Assembly: GCA_013399695.1 (NCBI GenBank) | Contig: VXAU01001848.1 | Span: 226-64,225 of the forward strand | DNA from: Formicarius rufipectus | Taxonomy: Eukaryota; Chordata; Aves; Passeriformes; Formicariidae | Length of the DNA stretch: 64,000 bases | Reading direction: 5' to 3' | Shown: one piece after another, positions 1 to 10,868 of the stretch | Numbering within the stretch: position 1 is the first letter of the stretch | Layout of the letters: every line of letters starts with the position of its first letter | Notes under the pieces: generated by a model | Told to the model about the DNA's origin: nothing | Database searches by the model: none | The model's input: only the letters and a program-made list of their open reading frames with translations | Program-made: the position numbers and the translations under genes

Positions 1-372
1 CTTGCATCTTTATGTTCCACTGTGCAGGGATCTCAAAAGTACAAGAAGGAACTCTCTTCACACACAATTATGCACATTTCTAAAGCTAATACTCTCCATC
101 AAAACTATCTAACAACACACAGTTATAGGTAAATATCAACTAGGATATATTATATAAAATTGGTGAATTCATATAGTTCTTTTCTATCTTAATTTTGACT
201 TTATTAACAGAGTTCTTCACTTGTATCATTCTGCAGAACATCAGCAGGTTCTCCTCTCAGGTCACTGTTGGCCAAGGTCATCCTGCAGATCCATCATTAT
301 CACTGAGGCCTCTGTCTTGGAAACTGCCTCTGACTCCTTAGTCTGCAAACCTGCAACATGCCTGTTCCAACA
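1..372. repeat. Duplicated segment, copy 1 (matches 3690-4053)
   Basis: This stretch is nearly identical to 3690-4053, with scattered substitutions and a small length difference around 140-150. It may extend left of the window. The match stops at 372, exactly where a CR1 fragment begins. On the minus strand it contains an AATAAA-like signal in an AT-rich setting, so an LTR or another dispersed repeat is possible. No retroviral coding sequence lies between the two copies, and I cannot assign a family. Confidence 0.85.
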
Positions 373-466
373 GGATGGGGCTTGGAGCAACCTGGTCTTA
401 GTGGAAGGTGTCCCTTGAAACTGGATAATCTTTAATGTCCCTCCCCACAAAACCATTCTATGATTT
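373..466 (+). mobile_element. CR1 LINE 3' end fragment
   Basis: The last ~95 bases of a CR1 element. The GGATGGGGCTTGGAGCAACC block, the GGAAGGTGTCCCTTG block and the ACCATTCTATGATT tail appear in CR1 order. It abuts the end of duplicated segment copy 1, so its arrival or a later rearrangement set that boundary. Confidence 0.9.
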
Positions 467-1829
467 GGGGGAAAAAGAAAAACATCTCCACTGTAGAATG
501 TGGGGAGGTTTCCAAGGCTGACTGCTGAGCAAAGCTCAGAAGCATCCCAGTGCTCAGCAGTTTGGCTGCTGGGTGGGGTGGTGTCCATCACACACAGAGA
601 CACATGAAAGGATCTGACCAGCACATCTTTTTGCAGCTGTAACTGAGGCCAGCCACGCTACAGTTCATCACAGAAAATCTCAGTTGAAATCAAGGCTTAG
701 AGTCCGCGGAACTTTTTCCCCCCATCAAGATTTTGCCCTCAGGGCATTCAGAAACATCATCCCAGCAGGTTCCCAACAGCCACCTCTCTTAAAAAAATAC
801 TTCCTCTGTTATTTTTTCATAGTCATTTCTTTGCTCTTGTAGCTGAAACATTCAGATATTCTGCTCTCTTTGACCACACAGATCATTTCAAGCACATACT
901 ATTGCGTTGCTATGGTTATATTAGTATGGCAGTTTGCCTTTGTATTTGATTCAAACCCAAAATGACTTCTTCCTACATAACCAGTTTTCTAATACATAGA
1001 TATCACAATTGTGGGTTATTTTTTGTCTTCTTGTTTGTTTGTTTGGCTTTTGTAGCCAACATCAAACATCACTTCAACACTTCCATGTACCGGATTATTG
1101 ATGTGCCCCAATCAATGCAAAATTCAATTCACTCTCTGAAGGAAATTTTGTAATCAGTTAAAATGTACCTGCTTAACTTTTAGGTGACTAAAATTAGAGA
1201 ACAATGAATGCTGTCTGAAGCACAGAAAATATGACATTTCCAAGAGAACACATTCTTGCAATAGTACATAAGTGGAACGATGAACACTTGTTGCAAAAAG
1301 AGCTTTGGAGTCAAACTATTTAAACCCTCTAATTTTGGGTTGATTCTTAATTATCACCAGTCCCAGCACTGGATTTGGGAGAAAGACCAGGGATTCAAAA
1401 TGCTGTCCATTCCTGCTAAGGTGAAAATCCTCACAAAAAGCTGCTCTGAGATTCCTGCAAACACACTGGAACAAAGCTCAAGGAAAATGTGACTCAGAAA
1501 ATTGATTTTTAAGACAAAAAATAAGTCTAAGAGAAAGACACTGATAAAAAAATCCAGGCTTAAAATTAAGGGTACAAGAGCTAATTTTAAGCACCTTTCT
1601 TGTGCATCACCTTGGGAAGGGAAAGGAATACAGAAGCCCCACCACTGACAGTTGTTGCCCATCACAAAACCTTCCTCACTGCCTGGACACTGGGAATAGG
1701 AGAAACAATGACACCCTGTTCCATCTGTGTGACTGAAGGAACCTCCTTATCCACCAGTCCCACCACCAGCCTGAGCCCATCAGCAGAGTTATTCCATCCC
1801 AGGGTCTTTGGAGACTTTTGAGGGTCTTG
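467..1829. other. Unique intergenic DNA, no gene seen
   Basis: AT-rich from about 780 onward, with a short GTTT-rich patch near 1030. Open frames are short and lack any recognisable protein. I see no RNA gene or repeat. Confidence 0.6.
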
Positions 1830-2049
1830 GGGACTCTTCTTCATGCTTGCGGGTGGTGATGCCCTGGCACAGGTTGCCCAGAGAAGCTGTGGCTGCCCCA
1901 TCCCTGGAAGTGTTCAAGACCAGGTTGGATGGGGCTTGGAGCAAGCTGGGTTGGTGGAAGCTGCCCCTGTCCTTGCTAGGGGGTTGAAACTAGCTGGTCT
2001 TTAATGTCCTTTCCAACTCAAACCATTCTGTGATTCTGTGGTGATTGTG
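1830..2049 (+). mobile_element. CR1 LINE 3' end fragment
   Basis: Reads in CR1 sense order: the GGTTGCCCAGAGAAGCTGTG block, the CCATCCCTGGAAGTGTTCAA block, the ATGGGGCTTGGAGCAA block and the TCTGTGATTCTGTG tail. It is 5' truncated and non-coding, being the 3' untranslated portion only. Confidence 0.95.
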
Positions 2050-2757
2050 TACTGACCCTTCTCTTCCATCATTCCAGCTCTGGAGTGTTCAACGCCACCA
2101 TGTCCCACTCCAGCCTCCATCCAGGTCCTCTCTGGGGCACAGTCTCAGTCGTGGAGATGTGAAATAGGAGGAAACGGTGCAAGAGGCAGTGCTGCTTTAT
2201 TCCTTCCCCCATCTCCGCCCTCCTCCTCCTCCTCACTCGAGAACGCTGAGCACAGACTCTCTCATGGGCTTCTCCTGCCCTCAGCTGGCTGCGCTCTGCA
2301 ACGCACACCGCCCAGTTTCCCAAAATCACAGCGACCCCGAAGTCAGCTCGGTTTGAGAGGGAGAAATCACCTCAACATCCCTCAGGGACCGTCTGATGCC
2401 GTCCCTCTCTCCAGACTTGCTGAGCAGAGACACATCCGGTGCTGGGAGCATCGCAGTGGAGAAAGGCTGAGCCTCCCATGAGTTGTGTTAACTCTTGTTT
2501 AGAGTTTCACAGTCAGCAGGGAAAACACGGAGAGTGCAGAAAGAATTCGGGAGACAGAGGTTTGATTTGTAACGCGTTGAGGGGAAAGAGGGGAAAGAGC
2601 CATTTAGCCTTGGCAAGGGTGGTGTGAAGTGTGGGCTCCCAGAACACGGGGCACTGAACTGTGCAGGATCAACTCCCGGGCAAGAGGGAGGGGGAAAATC
2701 CTTGCCCAGAACAGGGTATTTAGTGAGATGAGTTCCTCTGGCATTGCAGTCAGGGAG
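2050..2757. other. Unique DNA, mildly CpG-enriched, short TCC repeat
   Basis: A (TCC)n run lies at about 2217-2234, and CpG is somewhat raised to about 2410. No exon or promoter can be supported. Confidence 0.5.
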
Positions 2758-2972
2758 TCACAGAATATCCTGAGTTGGAAGGGGCGTACCAGGATTGAGT
2801 CCAACTCCTGGCACTCTGCAGGACAATCCAGGGAATCCCACCATGTCCCTGAGAGTGTTGTCCAAAGGCTTCCGGAGCTCTGAGGAGCCTGGTCAGTGCC
2901 CACCACCCTCTAGTGAAAATCCTTTTCCTGATATCCAGCCCAAACCTCCCCTGACACAGCTCCAGACATTCC
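2758..2972 (-). mobile_element. CR1 LINE fragment, 'TATCCTGAGTTGG' tail type
   Basis: Starts on the plus strand with TCACAGAATATCCTGAGTTG, continues with the GAGTCCAACTCCTG block and ends with the GATATCCAGCCCAAACCTCC block, so the element points left. The tail type matches the fragments at 9993 and 42498, and the plus-strand copy at 18618, so it is a different subfamily from most others here. Confidence 0.9.
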
Positions 2973-3689
2973 TCAGGCAATATTACTCAGACCACAAACA
3001 CGTTTCCAATTCTTATTTATGTCACTTCTGCTCTTATTTAGTGTCACTCTAATGCCATGGGGCTGAGGGGACATGGTGTGCCCTCCCAGCTGGTTGTGGG
3101 CCCACAGGTAAATTAGTTTAATGAATTAGTTTTATTAGTTTAGTGGCTTAAAAATGAGGGGTTTAGAGCAGATCCCCGGGAAAATGGAGCTGTTTTTCAC
3201 ATGGGTTTTGCCAAGCTGGGTTGTTCAGAAATTTTGCTAAATAAGGTCCTGTTCTAAGGACCCTCATGCCTTCCCCAGATATGCAATGGATCATCCTTGG
3301 CTGATTCCCCATTTCTACAGAGGAGAACTGATGCTTTTTCCTCCTCAGGAAAGACTCTTCCCCTGAAGAGTCTTACTCAGAGGGGTCCATGAATTCAGCT
3401 GTGCTGCTTGTTCATCCCTCTGCCACCACCAGGCACCTCTGCAAAGGAACACAGGTAGTGGCTGTGTCAGAAGCAGCTGAGATCCCTCCTTGTAGCCAAT
3501 GATTTTTTGCACAGACACAGTTTTAGTGTCTCAGTAAGAGGCTTATAAACCTTGGCTTTTAATAAGACACCCTGACTGCATCAAAAACAAAAATGAGAGT
3601 TTATTCCTCTTCATCTAAAGTTACATCTACTCAGGAATGGCAGAAAAGACAGAAAAGGCCATCTTCTCCTCCTCCTTCTTGTTTCCATC
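2973..3689. other. Unique DNA, no gene seen
   Basis: Contains a small imperfect TTAGTTTA-like AT repeat at about 3110-3145. Nothing else is recognisable. Confidence 0.5.
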
Positions 3690-4053
3690 CTTGCATCTTT
3701 ATGTTCCACTGTGCAGGGATCTCAAAAGTACAAGAAGGAACTCTCTTCACACACAATTATGCACATTTCTAAAGCTAATACACTCCATCAAAACTATCTA
3801 ACAACACACAGTTATAGGTAAATATCAATTTTGTATAAAATTGGTGAAGTCACACAGTTCTTCTCTATCTTAATTTTAACTTTATTAATAGACCTCTTCA
3901 CTTGTATCATTCCATGGACTATCAGCAGGTTCTCCTCTCAGGTCACTGTTGGCCAAGGTCATCCTGCAGATCCATCGTTATCACTGAGGCCTCTGTCTTG
4001 GAAACTGCCTCTGACTCCTTAGTCTGCAAACCTGCAACATGTGTGTTCCAACA
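3690..4053. repeat. Duplicated segment, copy 2 (matches 1-372)
   Basis: Direct-orientation copy of 1-372, offset by about 3.69 kb. Beyond 4053 the sequence does not resemble what follows the CR1 after copy 1, so the right boundary is real. The left boundary cannot be judged because copy 1 is cut by the window edge. Confidence 0.85.
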
Positions 4054-4635
4054 TCTTCTTACACCTTCCCAGTCTGGGATTGTCACCAAGGAGAGGACAA
4101 AACTCATCAGGATATAAGGGGCCATGGGTTAGAGGCAGGAGTGGCTGCCACTTGTTCTCCTCCAGCTGTGTCCCTGGTCTCCACTAACAGCACCTCATCT
4201 GGAAACAAACTGCTGTTCTGGAGGTGAAGGGAGGAAATTTTAAGGTATCCCTGGGGAAAGTATGGCAGGAGGGGAATAAAAACTGTTCCACCTTGGTAAG
4301 GAAGCTGTCAAAACACTGCCTGAGACGCTGTGAGCACCTTCATGGTGGGGCCAGAGAGCTGCTCAGTCACACTGCCAACAGTACCTGCCCTGGTCAGGTG
4401 TCTGTCATGGAGAGAGGGCCATTATGGATGTGGAGAGGGAATCTGGTCTGGTTTCTCTCTGGTCATGCTCCCAGGAGGTCATATCAGACATGCAGGCAGG
4501 TAAAGATGCCTGAGAGCCAACGTTGCAGCCGCCTGGATGGTGCATTTGGGACCAACCCAAGCTCTCTCTGGCCTGGGCTTCTGCAGAGGGGGGATCACAG
4601 CAGAGCCTTCTCCAAACTGGGGGTCTTTGAGAGCA
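4054..4635. other. Unique DNA, no gene seen
   Basis: Overlapping open frames of 100-170 codons run here on both strands into the adjacent CR1. They share no recognisable domain and are treated as chance frames. Confidence 0.5.
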
Positions 4636-4831
4636 TTTTTCCTCAGGGTGGGAAGGCCCTGGCACAGTTTTGCCCAGAGGAGCTGTGGCTGCCCCATCCC
4701 TGGAAGTGTCCAAGACCAGGCTGGCTGTTGCTTTGAGATGGAGCTTTGAAGGTGTCCCTGCCCATGGCAGGAACATGGAACTAGATATCTCTAACGTCCA
4801 TCCCAACTCAAACCATTCTGTGGCTCTATGG
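4636..4831 (+). mobile_element. CR1 LINE 3' end fragment
   Basis: CR1 3' blocks are in order on the plus strand (GAGCTGTGGCTGCCCCATCC, then GGTGTCCCTGCCCATGGCAG, then AACCATTCTGTGGCTCTATG). The middle, around 4715-4745, is diverged or slightly deleted. Confidence 0.95.
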
Positions 4832-5327
4832 ATTTTGGAGGGTTTTCCCATGTCTGTTTTCAAGAGAACAGTCCACCCTCAAGAGGGTAAATGGGAAGAA
4901 GGTGGGACCAACAAACTCCATCAGCACCATGAGGAGTCCTCCCTCACTACCCACCCAAGTGGGGTCAAATGAAGACAGAATTGCAGAGTGGGGATGGCAG
5001 TGCCTTTACACAGCCCTGGCCCGTGTTGCAGCTGCTATTGGAGTGGGTGGAAACACAGTTTAACATTTCTCAGGGGATTCAGGAGAAGGAATAACTCCTG
5101 GAAGGAAGTCCTACAGCTCAAAACTCATTCTGGGGACAGGGGATAAACTGTTCCCAGGTTTCTGTGCCACCTGCTGGCAAACCTGAACCAGGCTGGACAC
5201 CTGGTACATCAGGACATAACCAGGTAACAGCAAAGGCAGATGTTGCACAGAAGGTTCAAGGTCTTTGGGGACACAAGGTGATACCTGTGACCTGAGAAAG
5301 TTTCCTCTCTACAAGCACCTGCTGAGA
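4832..5327. other. Unique DNA, no gene seen
   Basis: No recognisable repeat, exon or RNA gene. Confidence 0.5.
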
Positions 5328-5690
5328 TCATAAAATCATAGAATGGACTGGGTTGGAAAAGACCTCTGAGATCATCGAGTCCAACCCTTGATCCAACTCC
5401 AGTCCCTTCACCAGATCATGGCACTGATGCCACGGCCAATCTCAGTTCAAACACCTCCAGGGACAGGGAATCCACTCCCTCTCTGGGCAGGCCATTCCAG
5501 TGCCTGGTCACTCTCTCTGGAAAGAATTTCTTTCTAATATCCAACCCAAATTTCCCTGGCAGAGCTCCAGCCCTGCCCCCTTGTCCTGTTGCTGCTTCCT
5601 GGGAGAAGAGACGAACCCCACTTGGTCACAAAATCCCTTCAGGGAGCTGTAGAGAGTGATGAGGTCACCTTTGAGCCTTCTCTTCTCCAG
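5328..5690 (-). mobile_element. CR1 LINE 3' fragment
   Basis: Reverse-complement CR1. The AATCATAGAATGGACTGGGT tail comes first, then ATCATCGAGTCCAACCC, the TTCTTTCTAATATCCAACCC block, and finally the GAGCCTTCTCTTCTCCAG block at 5670-5690. This tail type (GGACTGGGTTGGAAAAGACC) differs from the common GGTTTGGGTTGG type. Confidence 0.95.
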
Positions 5691-6204
5691 AAGATGTTAT
5701 CTTGCTTTGCTTTGTGAAACTCCTCCCGTGTGTTTTGGGTTGGCTGGTTTGCTGTTTGGTTGTTTATTTATTTATGCTGTGGCGTTTGGTTTTGTTCATG
5801 TTGTTGGTTTGGGGAGAGGGGGGGGAATTGTTATTATTTATTTACTTTTATTTGACTAACACTAATTAGGAAATGCGTTTCTTTCCTGGACAGTAACTGT
5901 GGGAAGTTTGGGAAAAGAATATCCCTTCACTCACCTCTTCAATCCCCAAGCGCCTCTGCTGTGAAAACAAATGTGACTCAGGGAACGCCCCTCCAGAATT
6001 TATCTTTCCCTGGGAATCCCCTTAAACTTGGGAAAGCCAGATGTTAGAAAGGGATGTTTCATTAAAACTACCGCGCGAGGGCAGCCTTTTCCACCTTCCC
6101 ATGTTAAAAATCCTCCCAAATCCAGGATAAAAGGCTCTGTAGTTTGTTTGAATCCCCTTGGTGACAATGTTGCTCTGGTGGCACTGGCTGATTTTCACCA
6201 AGAG
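5691..6204. other. T/G-rich unique DNA
   Basis: A T- and G-rich patch covers about 5735-5850, with a short run of TTTA units. No gene is recognised. Confidence 0.5.
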
Positions 6205-6275
6205 AGGAGTAAACAGTTGGACTCGATGTTCTTAAAGGTCCCTTCCAACCTTAATGATTCCATGAGTCTATGAAA
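6205..6275 (+). mobile_element. Short CR1 LINE tail
   Basis: Only the terminal ~70 bases are clear: CAGTTGGACTCGATGTTCTT, then AAAGGTCCCTTCCAACC and a tail of ATGATTCCATGAGTCTATG type. It is followed by a 13-base A run at 6291-6303. Confidence 0.85.
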
Positions 6276-7947
6276 TACTATCCTATTATTAAAAAAAAAA
6301 AAATCATCACAGGCCTTCCAAAAAGGATGTCAGGAGCTACAGGAACATTGTTTAAGAACAGTATTACTGTTCCCACACCTCAAATTGTGACCACTCGAAG
6401 TGTGGAGTCAATACAAACATAATGATTGTCACGACTGCTGAGCAGTGATGTGTTAACACAGCGTTTCTGGGGCAAGTCAATTCCACCAGGCACAAACCTG
6501 ATTCTTCTGGCTCTTAGACCAAAAAATACTACCTGTAACAGAGAAACAAAAGCTGATTTTGCCACCCAGATTTATCAGCAGCTGTTTGATGGAGTCACTG
6601 CTGGGTGGGGACAGGATATCTCATTGCAGGGTTGAATGACACATGCAATTTGCCCTGGATGGGGTTATTTTCTGCTGGATCCTTGCTTTGTGCACTCACA
6701 TCCCCGTGGAGGTAGAAGACCTGCCTTCATGGAGCAGAGAGCAGCAAAAAGAGCTAAGGGTGGCTTCTTTCAGTGGTTGCAGCACTGCTACAATCCTGCT
6801 GTGTCCAAGCTGGCAGCCCTGAGTGAGGATGTCAGCCTGGCAGTGGGAATCTCCAGAGAGAGAAGGAATAGCAGCGACCACCATTAAGTAAACTTGTTTT
6901 TTTATTTTAATGAAGAATCCTTAAAGATTGGTCCCAGATTTCTCCCCGGGGTGCCTTTAGAGAATCTGATGAAATGTTGTGCTTCAGCTCTGTGTATATG
7001 ATTAGCCTCTGGGAGAATTCTTCCTTCACATCTCCAGAGAGAAGGAGTGTTTTCCCGTGAACTGAGCCTTCACCTAGCAAAGCACTCAGCATCCTTCCGT
7101 GCTTGCCACAATCCAGACACAGCAGATGTGCCAAAAAGCCAGAACCCAACTTGATGAACTGCCACAGAATCATTTGACAGCGTGTGGAAGCTGAATTTGT
7201 GCAGAAAATTAAGCCTTGAGCCTGATTCCCCAGCGCCTCAGCTCTTCAGACTGTCCCGGCAAGTTAATCACGAAGATTATCAATTTACACCCACTTTGCT
7301 TGAACACGAGCAATTGACTGAGTATCAGAGCAGTAGTCAACCTGACACCAGCCTTAACATATTAAGCAAATTAAGAGCTGGGATAAAAATCATTATATCT
7401 GACAGAGCAATTTGTGCATCAGAAGATGGTGTCGTTTTAATTCACTGGCAAGAAGGAGGGGTAAGGGGGTGCATCCAGTTGCTGCAAACCCAAAGATAAC
7501 TGGGTGGGGTTTATTGTGGTGCCAACCCTTCCAAACGAGAAATAAATCATCAGGCAACTGCCACAGACAGATAAACATGCAAAAGAAGAATTGGCAGTCT
7601 TTTTTTGCAAATGGATTCATCCTGCCATCCTGGCACCATGCTGAGGGAAAATGAGGCATGGGCTGAAAACACACGAGCTCAGGACACCCCAGGAGTGGTT
7701 TGCTCAAGGCTGAAGGAATGGCTGTGAAAGTCTCCCCTACTTGACATCCCCAGGGCTCAGCCAGGTTAAAACTGCAGGGGCCTGTGGCATGGGGAGATCT
7801 CCAGGGTAAGAGTAAAGGCTGAGTGATGGAGAGCTGATTAATTGGCATTTCCTTTGATCCAGTCTGGGACATCAAATGAGAGAGGTGACACCCAGTTTTC
7901 ACCCTACCTGCCCTTTGTCTGGGTGGGAGGACATTTATCAGCCCAGG
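6276..7947. other. Unique intergenic DNA, no gene seen
   Basis: Apart from the A run at 6291-6303, no repeats are recognised. A 236-codon minus-strand open frame (7393-8103) runs into the CR1 at 7948 and reads CR1 tail sequence, so it is not a gene. Confidence 0.55.
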
Positions 7948-8355
7948 ATCACAGAATTCTAGAATTGCAGACTGGTTTGGGTTGGAAGGAACCTTAAAAA
8001 ACATCCGTTTCCACACCCTGCCATGGACAGGGACACCTTCCAGTAGCCCAGGTTGCTCCAAGTCCCATCCAACCTGGTCTGGACACTTCCAGGGATGGGA
8101 CAACCATGGCTTTTCTGGGCAACTTGTTCCAGGGCCTCCCCACCCTCACAGGGAAGAATTTCTTCCTAACATGTAATCTAAATCTCTTTTCTTTTAATTT
8201 AAAAATGTTCCCCCTTGTCCTTTCACCATCTGCCTGTGCAAAGGCACCTTCCTTCTTTGTTTAAGTCCCCTTTAATTACTGAAAGGCCATACTGAGCTTT
8301 CCCCAAAATCTTCTCTTCTCCGTGCTGAACAACCCCAGTTCTCCCAGCCTGTCAA
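7948..8355 (-). mobile_element. CR1 LINE 3' fragment (~400 bp)
   Basis: One of the longer young CR1 pieces. On the plus strand it runs from an ATCACAGAATTCTAGAATTG tail through CAGGTTGCTCCAAGTCCCAT, ATTTCTTCCTAACATGTAAT and TCTTCTCTTCCGTGCTGAAC-like blocks, and ends near the CTCCCAGCCTGTC block. This is the usual order for reversed CR1 3' untranslated sequence. Confidence 0.95.
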
Positions 8356-9206
8356 GATAAGTGTTGCACCTTTATTTCAGCATTATGGCAGTAATTTTCT
8401 GCATAAGACTTACCTGTGATTCCAGGGGCTGCATGTCATTGAGCAGATTCTGCAGAGTGGGATAGATCTGCCCCTCTAGTGAGCAGGAAAATTTGGAGTC
8501 ACAGGGAAACAAAGAGAAGTCGTGGGTTACTGTATTGCCATCACAAAGGACATAGAGGACAATTCATAAACCCGCCCAACAGAGCAGCTTCTGGAATTCT
8601 TGTTTAATCTTCTGCCCTGTTTTTCAAGCTGTCCCATCAAGCCTGAGACCCCACTGAGGGCAGCTTTCAGCCCACAGTGTCGTGAGGGCAAACTTCTCTG
8701 GGGGTCAATGCAAAGTGTCCTCTGACAAAGGGGACACAGGAGGCTGCCACAGCAGCTCTCTGGGCTACTCTTGTGATTTTAGGGGATAAAACAACCCAGA
8801 GCTTGCTCAGAGGTTCATGTTCTTCATGGAGGGATTGCAAAGCAGCACGAGGGCTTTGATGGAAGGTGTCTCAAAGCCTCTGCAGTAGCAGGTGCTTTGA
8901 AGGAGGACGGATGAGTTGGACAAGACACCGGCGAGTTCAAACCAAGCTGCCCTGTGCATTAGAGCTTCCTCTCAGCTCACAGGGATCTGAAAGCTCTGAG
9001 CTGCTTCTGCTTGGCCAGGGGTTTTCTTCTGCATTCAAGGCTTGTGAGAGGTATAAAAGGGGAGGCCGGGACGGGCAGGTCCAGAGCAGCTGCTGAGATG
9101 TGATGCCTTGGAAGGCAGAGGGCATGACCAGAGAGGATTGGCAACCAGTCGGTTTCTTTTTCAGTTCTAAACAATGATCTTGAAGAGACTCAGTCCACCT
9201 TTCTCA
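8356..9206. other. Unique DNA with an isolated TATA-box match
   Basis: No gene is recognised. TATAAAAGG at 9052-9060 is followed by GC-rich sequence, and a start codon 30-50 bases downstream meets a stop at once. It could be a minor or chance promoter-like site. Confidence 0.4.
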
Positions 9207-9591
9207 GACAGGCTGAGGTTGTTGGGGCTGTGGAGACTGAAGAAGGAAGGGCTTGGGAGAGACTTCAGAGCCCCTCCCAGTGCCTAAAGGGACTCCAAGA
9301 GAGCTGGAGAAGGACTTTGGACAAGGGCCTGGAGTGGAAAAGGGGGAATGGCTTCACATTGACAGAGGGCAGGGGTAGATGGGATATTGGGAAGAAATCC
9401 CTCCCTGTGAGGGTGAGGAGGCCCTGGCATAGGTTGCCCAGAGAAGCTGGGGCTGCCCCATCCCTGGGAGTGTCCAAGGCCAAGTTGGATTGGGCTTGGA
9501 ACAACCTGGGCTGGTGGAAGGCAGAGGATTGGAATGAGTTGTTCTTTAAGGTCCCTCATAACCCAAACCCTTCTGGGATTCTGGGATTCTC
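9207..9591 (+). mobile_element. CR1 LINE 3' fragment (~385 bp)
   Basis: Begins in the block corresponding to GACAGGCTGAG and continues through the GGTTGCCCAGAGAAGCTGG and TGGGCTTGGAACAACCTGGG blocks to a TTCTGGGATTCTGGGATTC tail. Together with the reverse copy at 7948-8355 it forms a widely spaced inverted pair. Confidence 0.95.
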
Positions 9592-9992
9592 CAGCCATCT
9601 CCCTTCCTCCATGCTTCATCTGAAATGAACATCTAATTGAGAGCTTTGGGGTCACTGTGTTCCCTCTAAACACACACGTGTAGCCTTGAAGGTGTTCTCA
9701 CAAACTCAATAAATCCCTTGCACAAGAGGATACCATCAACTGATGCTGTCCAAAACCAGACCCACTTCATATTAAATTCTAATAATTTCTTTATTTTAAC
9801 AAGTGCCTTTGTAGTTTGATATGAAATGCACATCTAGGGCACATCCTGTGGTGCCTTCTGGTCAGTGAGGTCCATCCAGCCCCTCGTTCTTCCAGCAGCT
9901 GAGATCAGCTCACTTCTCATTTCTGCCTGGCACAATTAATCTTGGTGTCAGGCTCACCAGGGCAAAGCACTGCTTCTCTCAAAAGTGAAGAA
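9592..9992. other. Unique DNA, no gene seen
   Basis: AT-rich around 9760-9830. Nothing is recognised. Confidence 0.5.
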
Positions 9993-10184
9993 TTACAGAA
10001 TATCCTGAGTTAGAAGGGACCCACAGGGATCATTGAGTCCAACTCCTGACCCTGTCCTAAACACCCCAAAAATCACACCCTGTCCCTGACAGTGTTGTCC
10101 CAACGCTCCCTGAGCTCTGGCAGCCTTGGGGCCATGACCCCTGCCCTGAGGAGCCTCTTCAGTGCCCACCACCCTCTGGAGGAA
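9993..10184 (-). mobile_element. CR1 LINE fragment, 'TATCCTGAGTT' tail type
   Basis: Plus strand reads TTACAGAATATCCTGAGTTA, then ATTGAGTCCAACTCCTGACC, then CCCTGACAGTGTTGTCC, ending at the CAGTGCCCACCACCCTCTGG block. Same subfamily type as 2758-2972. Confidence 0.92.
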
Positions 10185-10392
10185 GGAAAACTAAAAAAAT
10201 GAGAATGTTCAGAGAAACCTCAGCTAAAGCAGAGCAGAAGTTTAGACTTAGATCAACAAAGAGCCAGAGCAAACCTGGTTGGATGCAGAGGAGAGAATCT
10301 GCAGCTTTTTAAGCTCTTAGGCTCTCAGTTCCTAAGCATCCAAGCACAGGAGCAAGAAGGAACTTCTGCAATGGCCATGAGGTTTTATGTCC

Positions 10393-10503
10393 ATGCATGT
10401 GGATGTGGTACCTGGGGAGATGGTTTGGGGCTGAACATGGTTGTGCTGCATTAATGGTTGGGCTCAGTGCTCTTGGAGGCCTTTTCCAACCTTCCTATTT
10501 TAA
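10393..10503 (+). mobile_element. CR1 LINE tail fragment, diverged
   Basis: GCATGTGGATGTGGTACCTG, then TGGTTGGGCTCAGTGCTCTT and CCTTTTCCAACCTTCCTATT correspond to the terminal blocks of the CR1 type also seen at 12105 and 63532. Diverged, but the order is preserved. Confidence 0.8.
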
Positions 10504-10716
10504 TGGCATGTGTGGCATGGGCGTTCTTCTCAGACAATCCCACCACCTGGCATGGCATAGCTGGAGGAGGCTGCTGATGTTGGCATGGTGAGACAGGGTT
10601 GGGAAGGGTTTGGGAAGGGAACAGTTTCTGTTCTGCGGTGGATGCAGCCATTCCCAGCCTGCCTTCTCATCCCTGTGCATGCTGAGGATTGGAGACTCAA
10701 ACATCTCCATGGTTTT

Positions 10717-10868
10717 CACAGTCATAGAAGGGTTTGGGTTGGAAGAACCTTAAAGACTACCTAGTTCCAACCTCCCTTTCATGAGCAGGGACACCAGGTT
10801 GCCCAGAGCCCCATCCACCTGGCCTTGAACACTTACAGGGGTGGGGATCCACAACTCCTCTGGGCAAC
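10717..10868 (-). mobile_element. CR1 LINE 3' end fragment
   Basis: Reverse-orientation tail (CACAGTCATAGAAGGGTTTG), then AGAACCTTAAAGACTACCTA, GGGACACCAGGTTGCCC and CCTCTGGGCAAC blocks. About 15-20 bases around the usual CACTTGACCA block are missing. Confidence 0.93.

Noticed and set aside
373..3689. Internal retroviral genes between the two duplicated segments
   Set aside because: No gag, pol or env-like frames are visible between the copies, so a proviral reading of the pair is not supported.
7393..8103. 236-codon minus-strand open frame
   Set aside because: Its first ~50 codons translate a CR1 tail (7948-8103), and the remainder has no family features.
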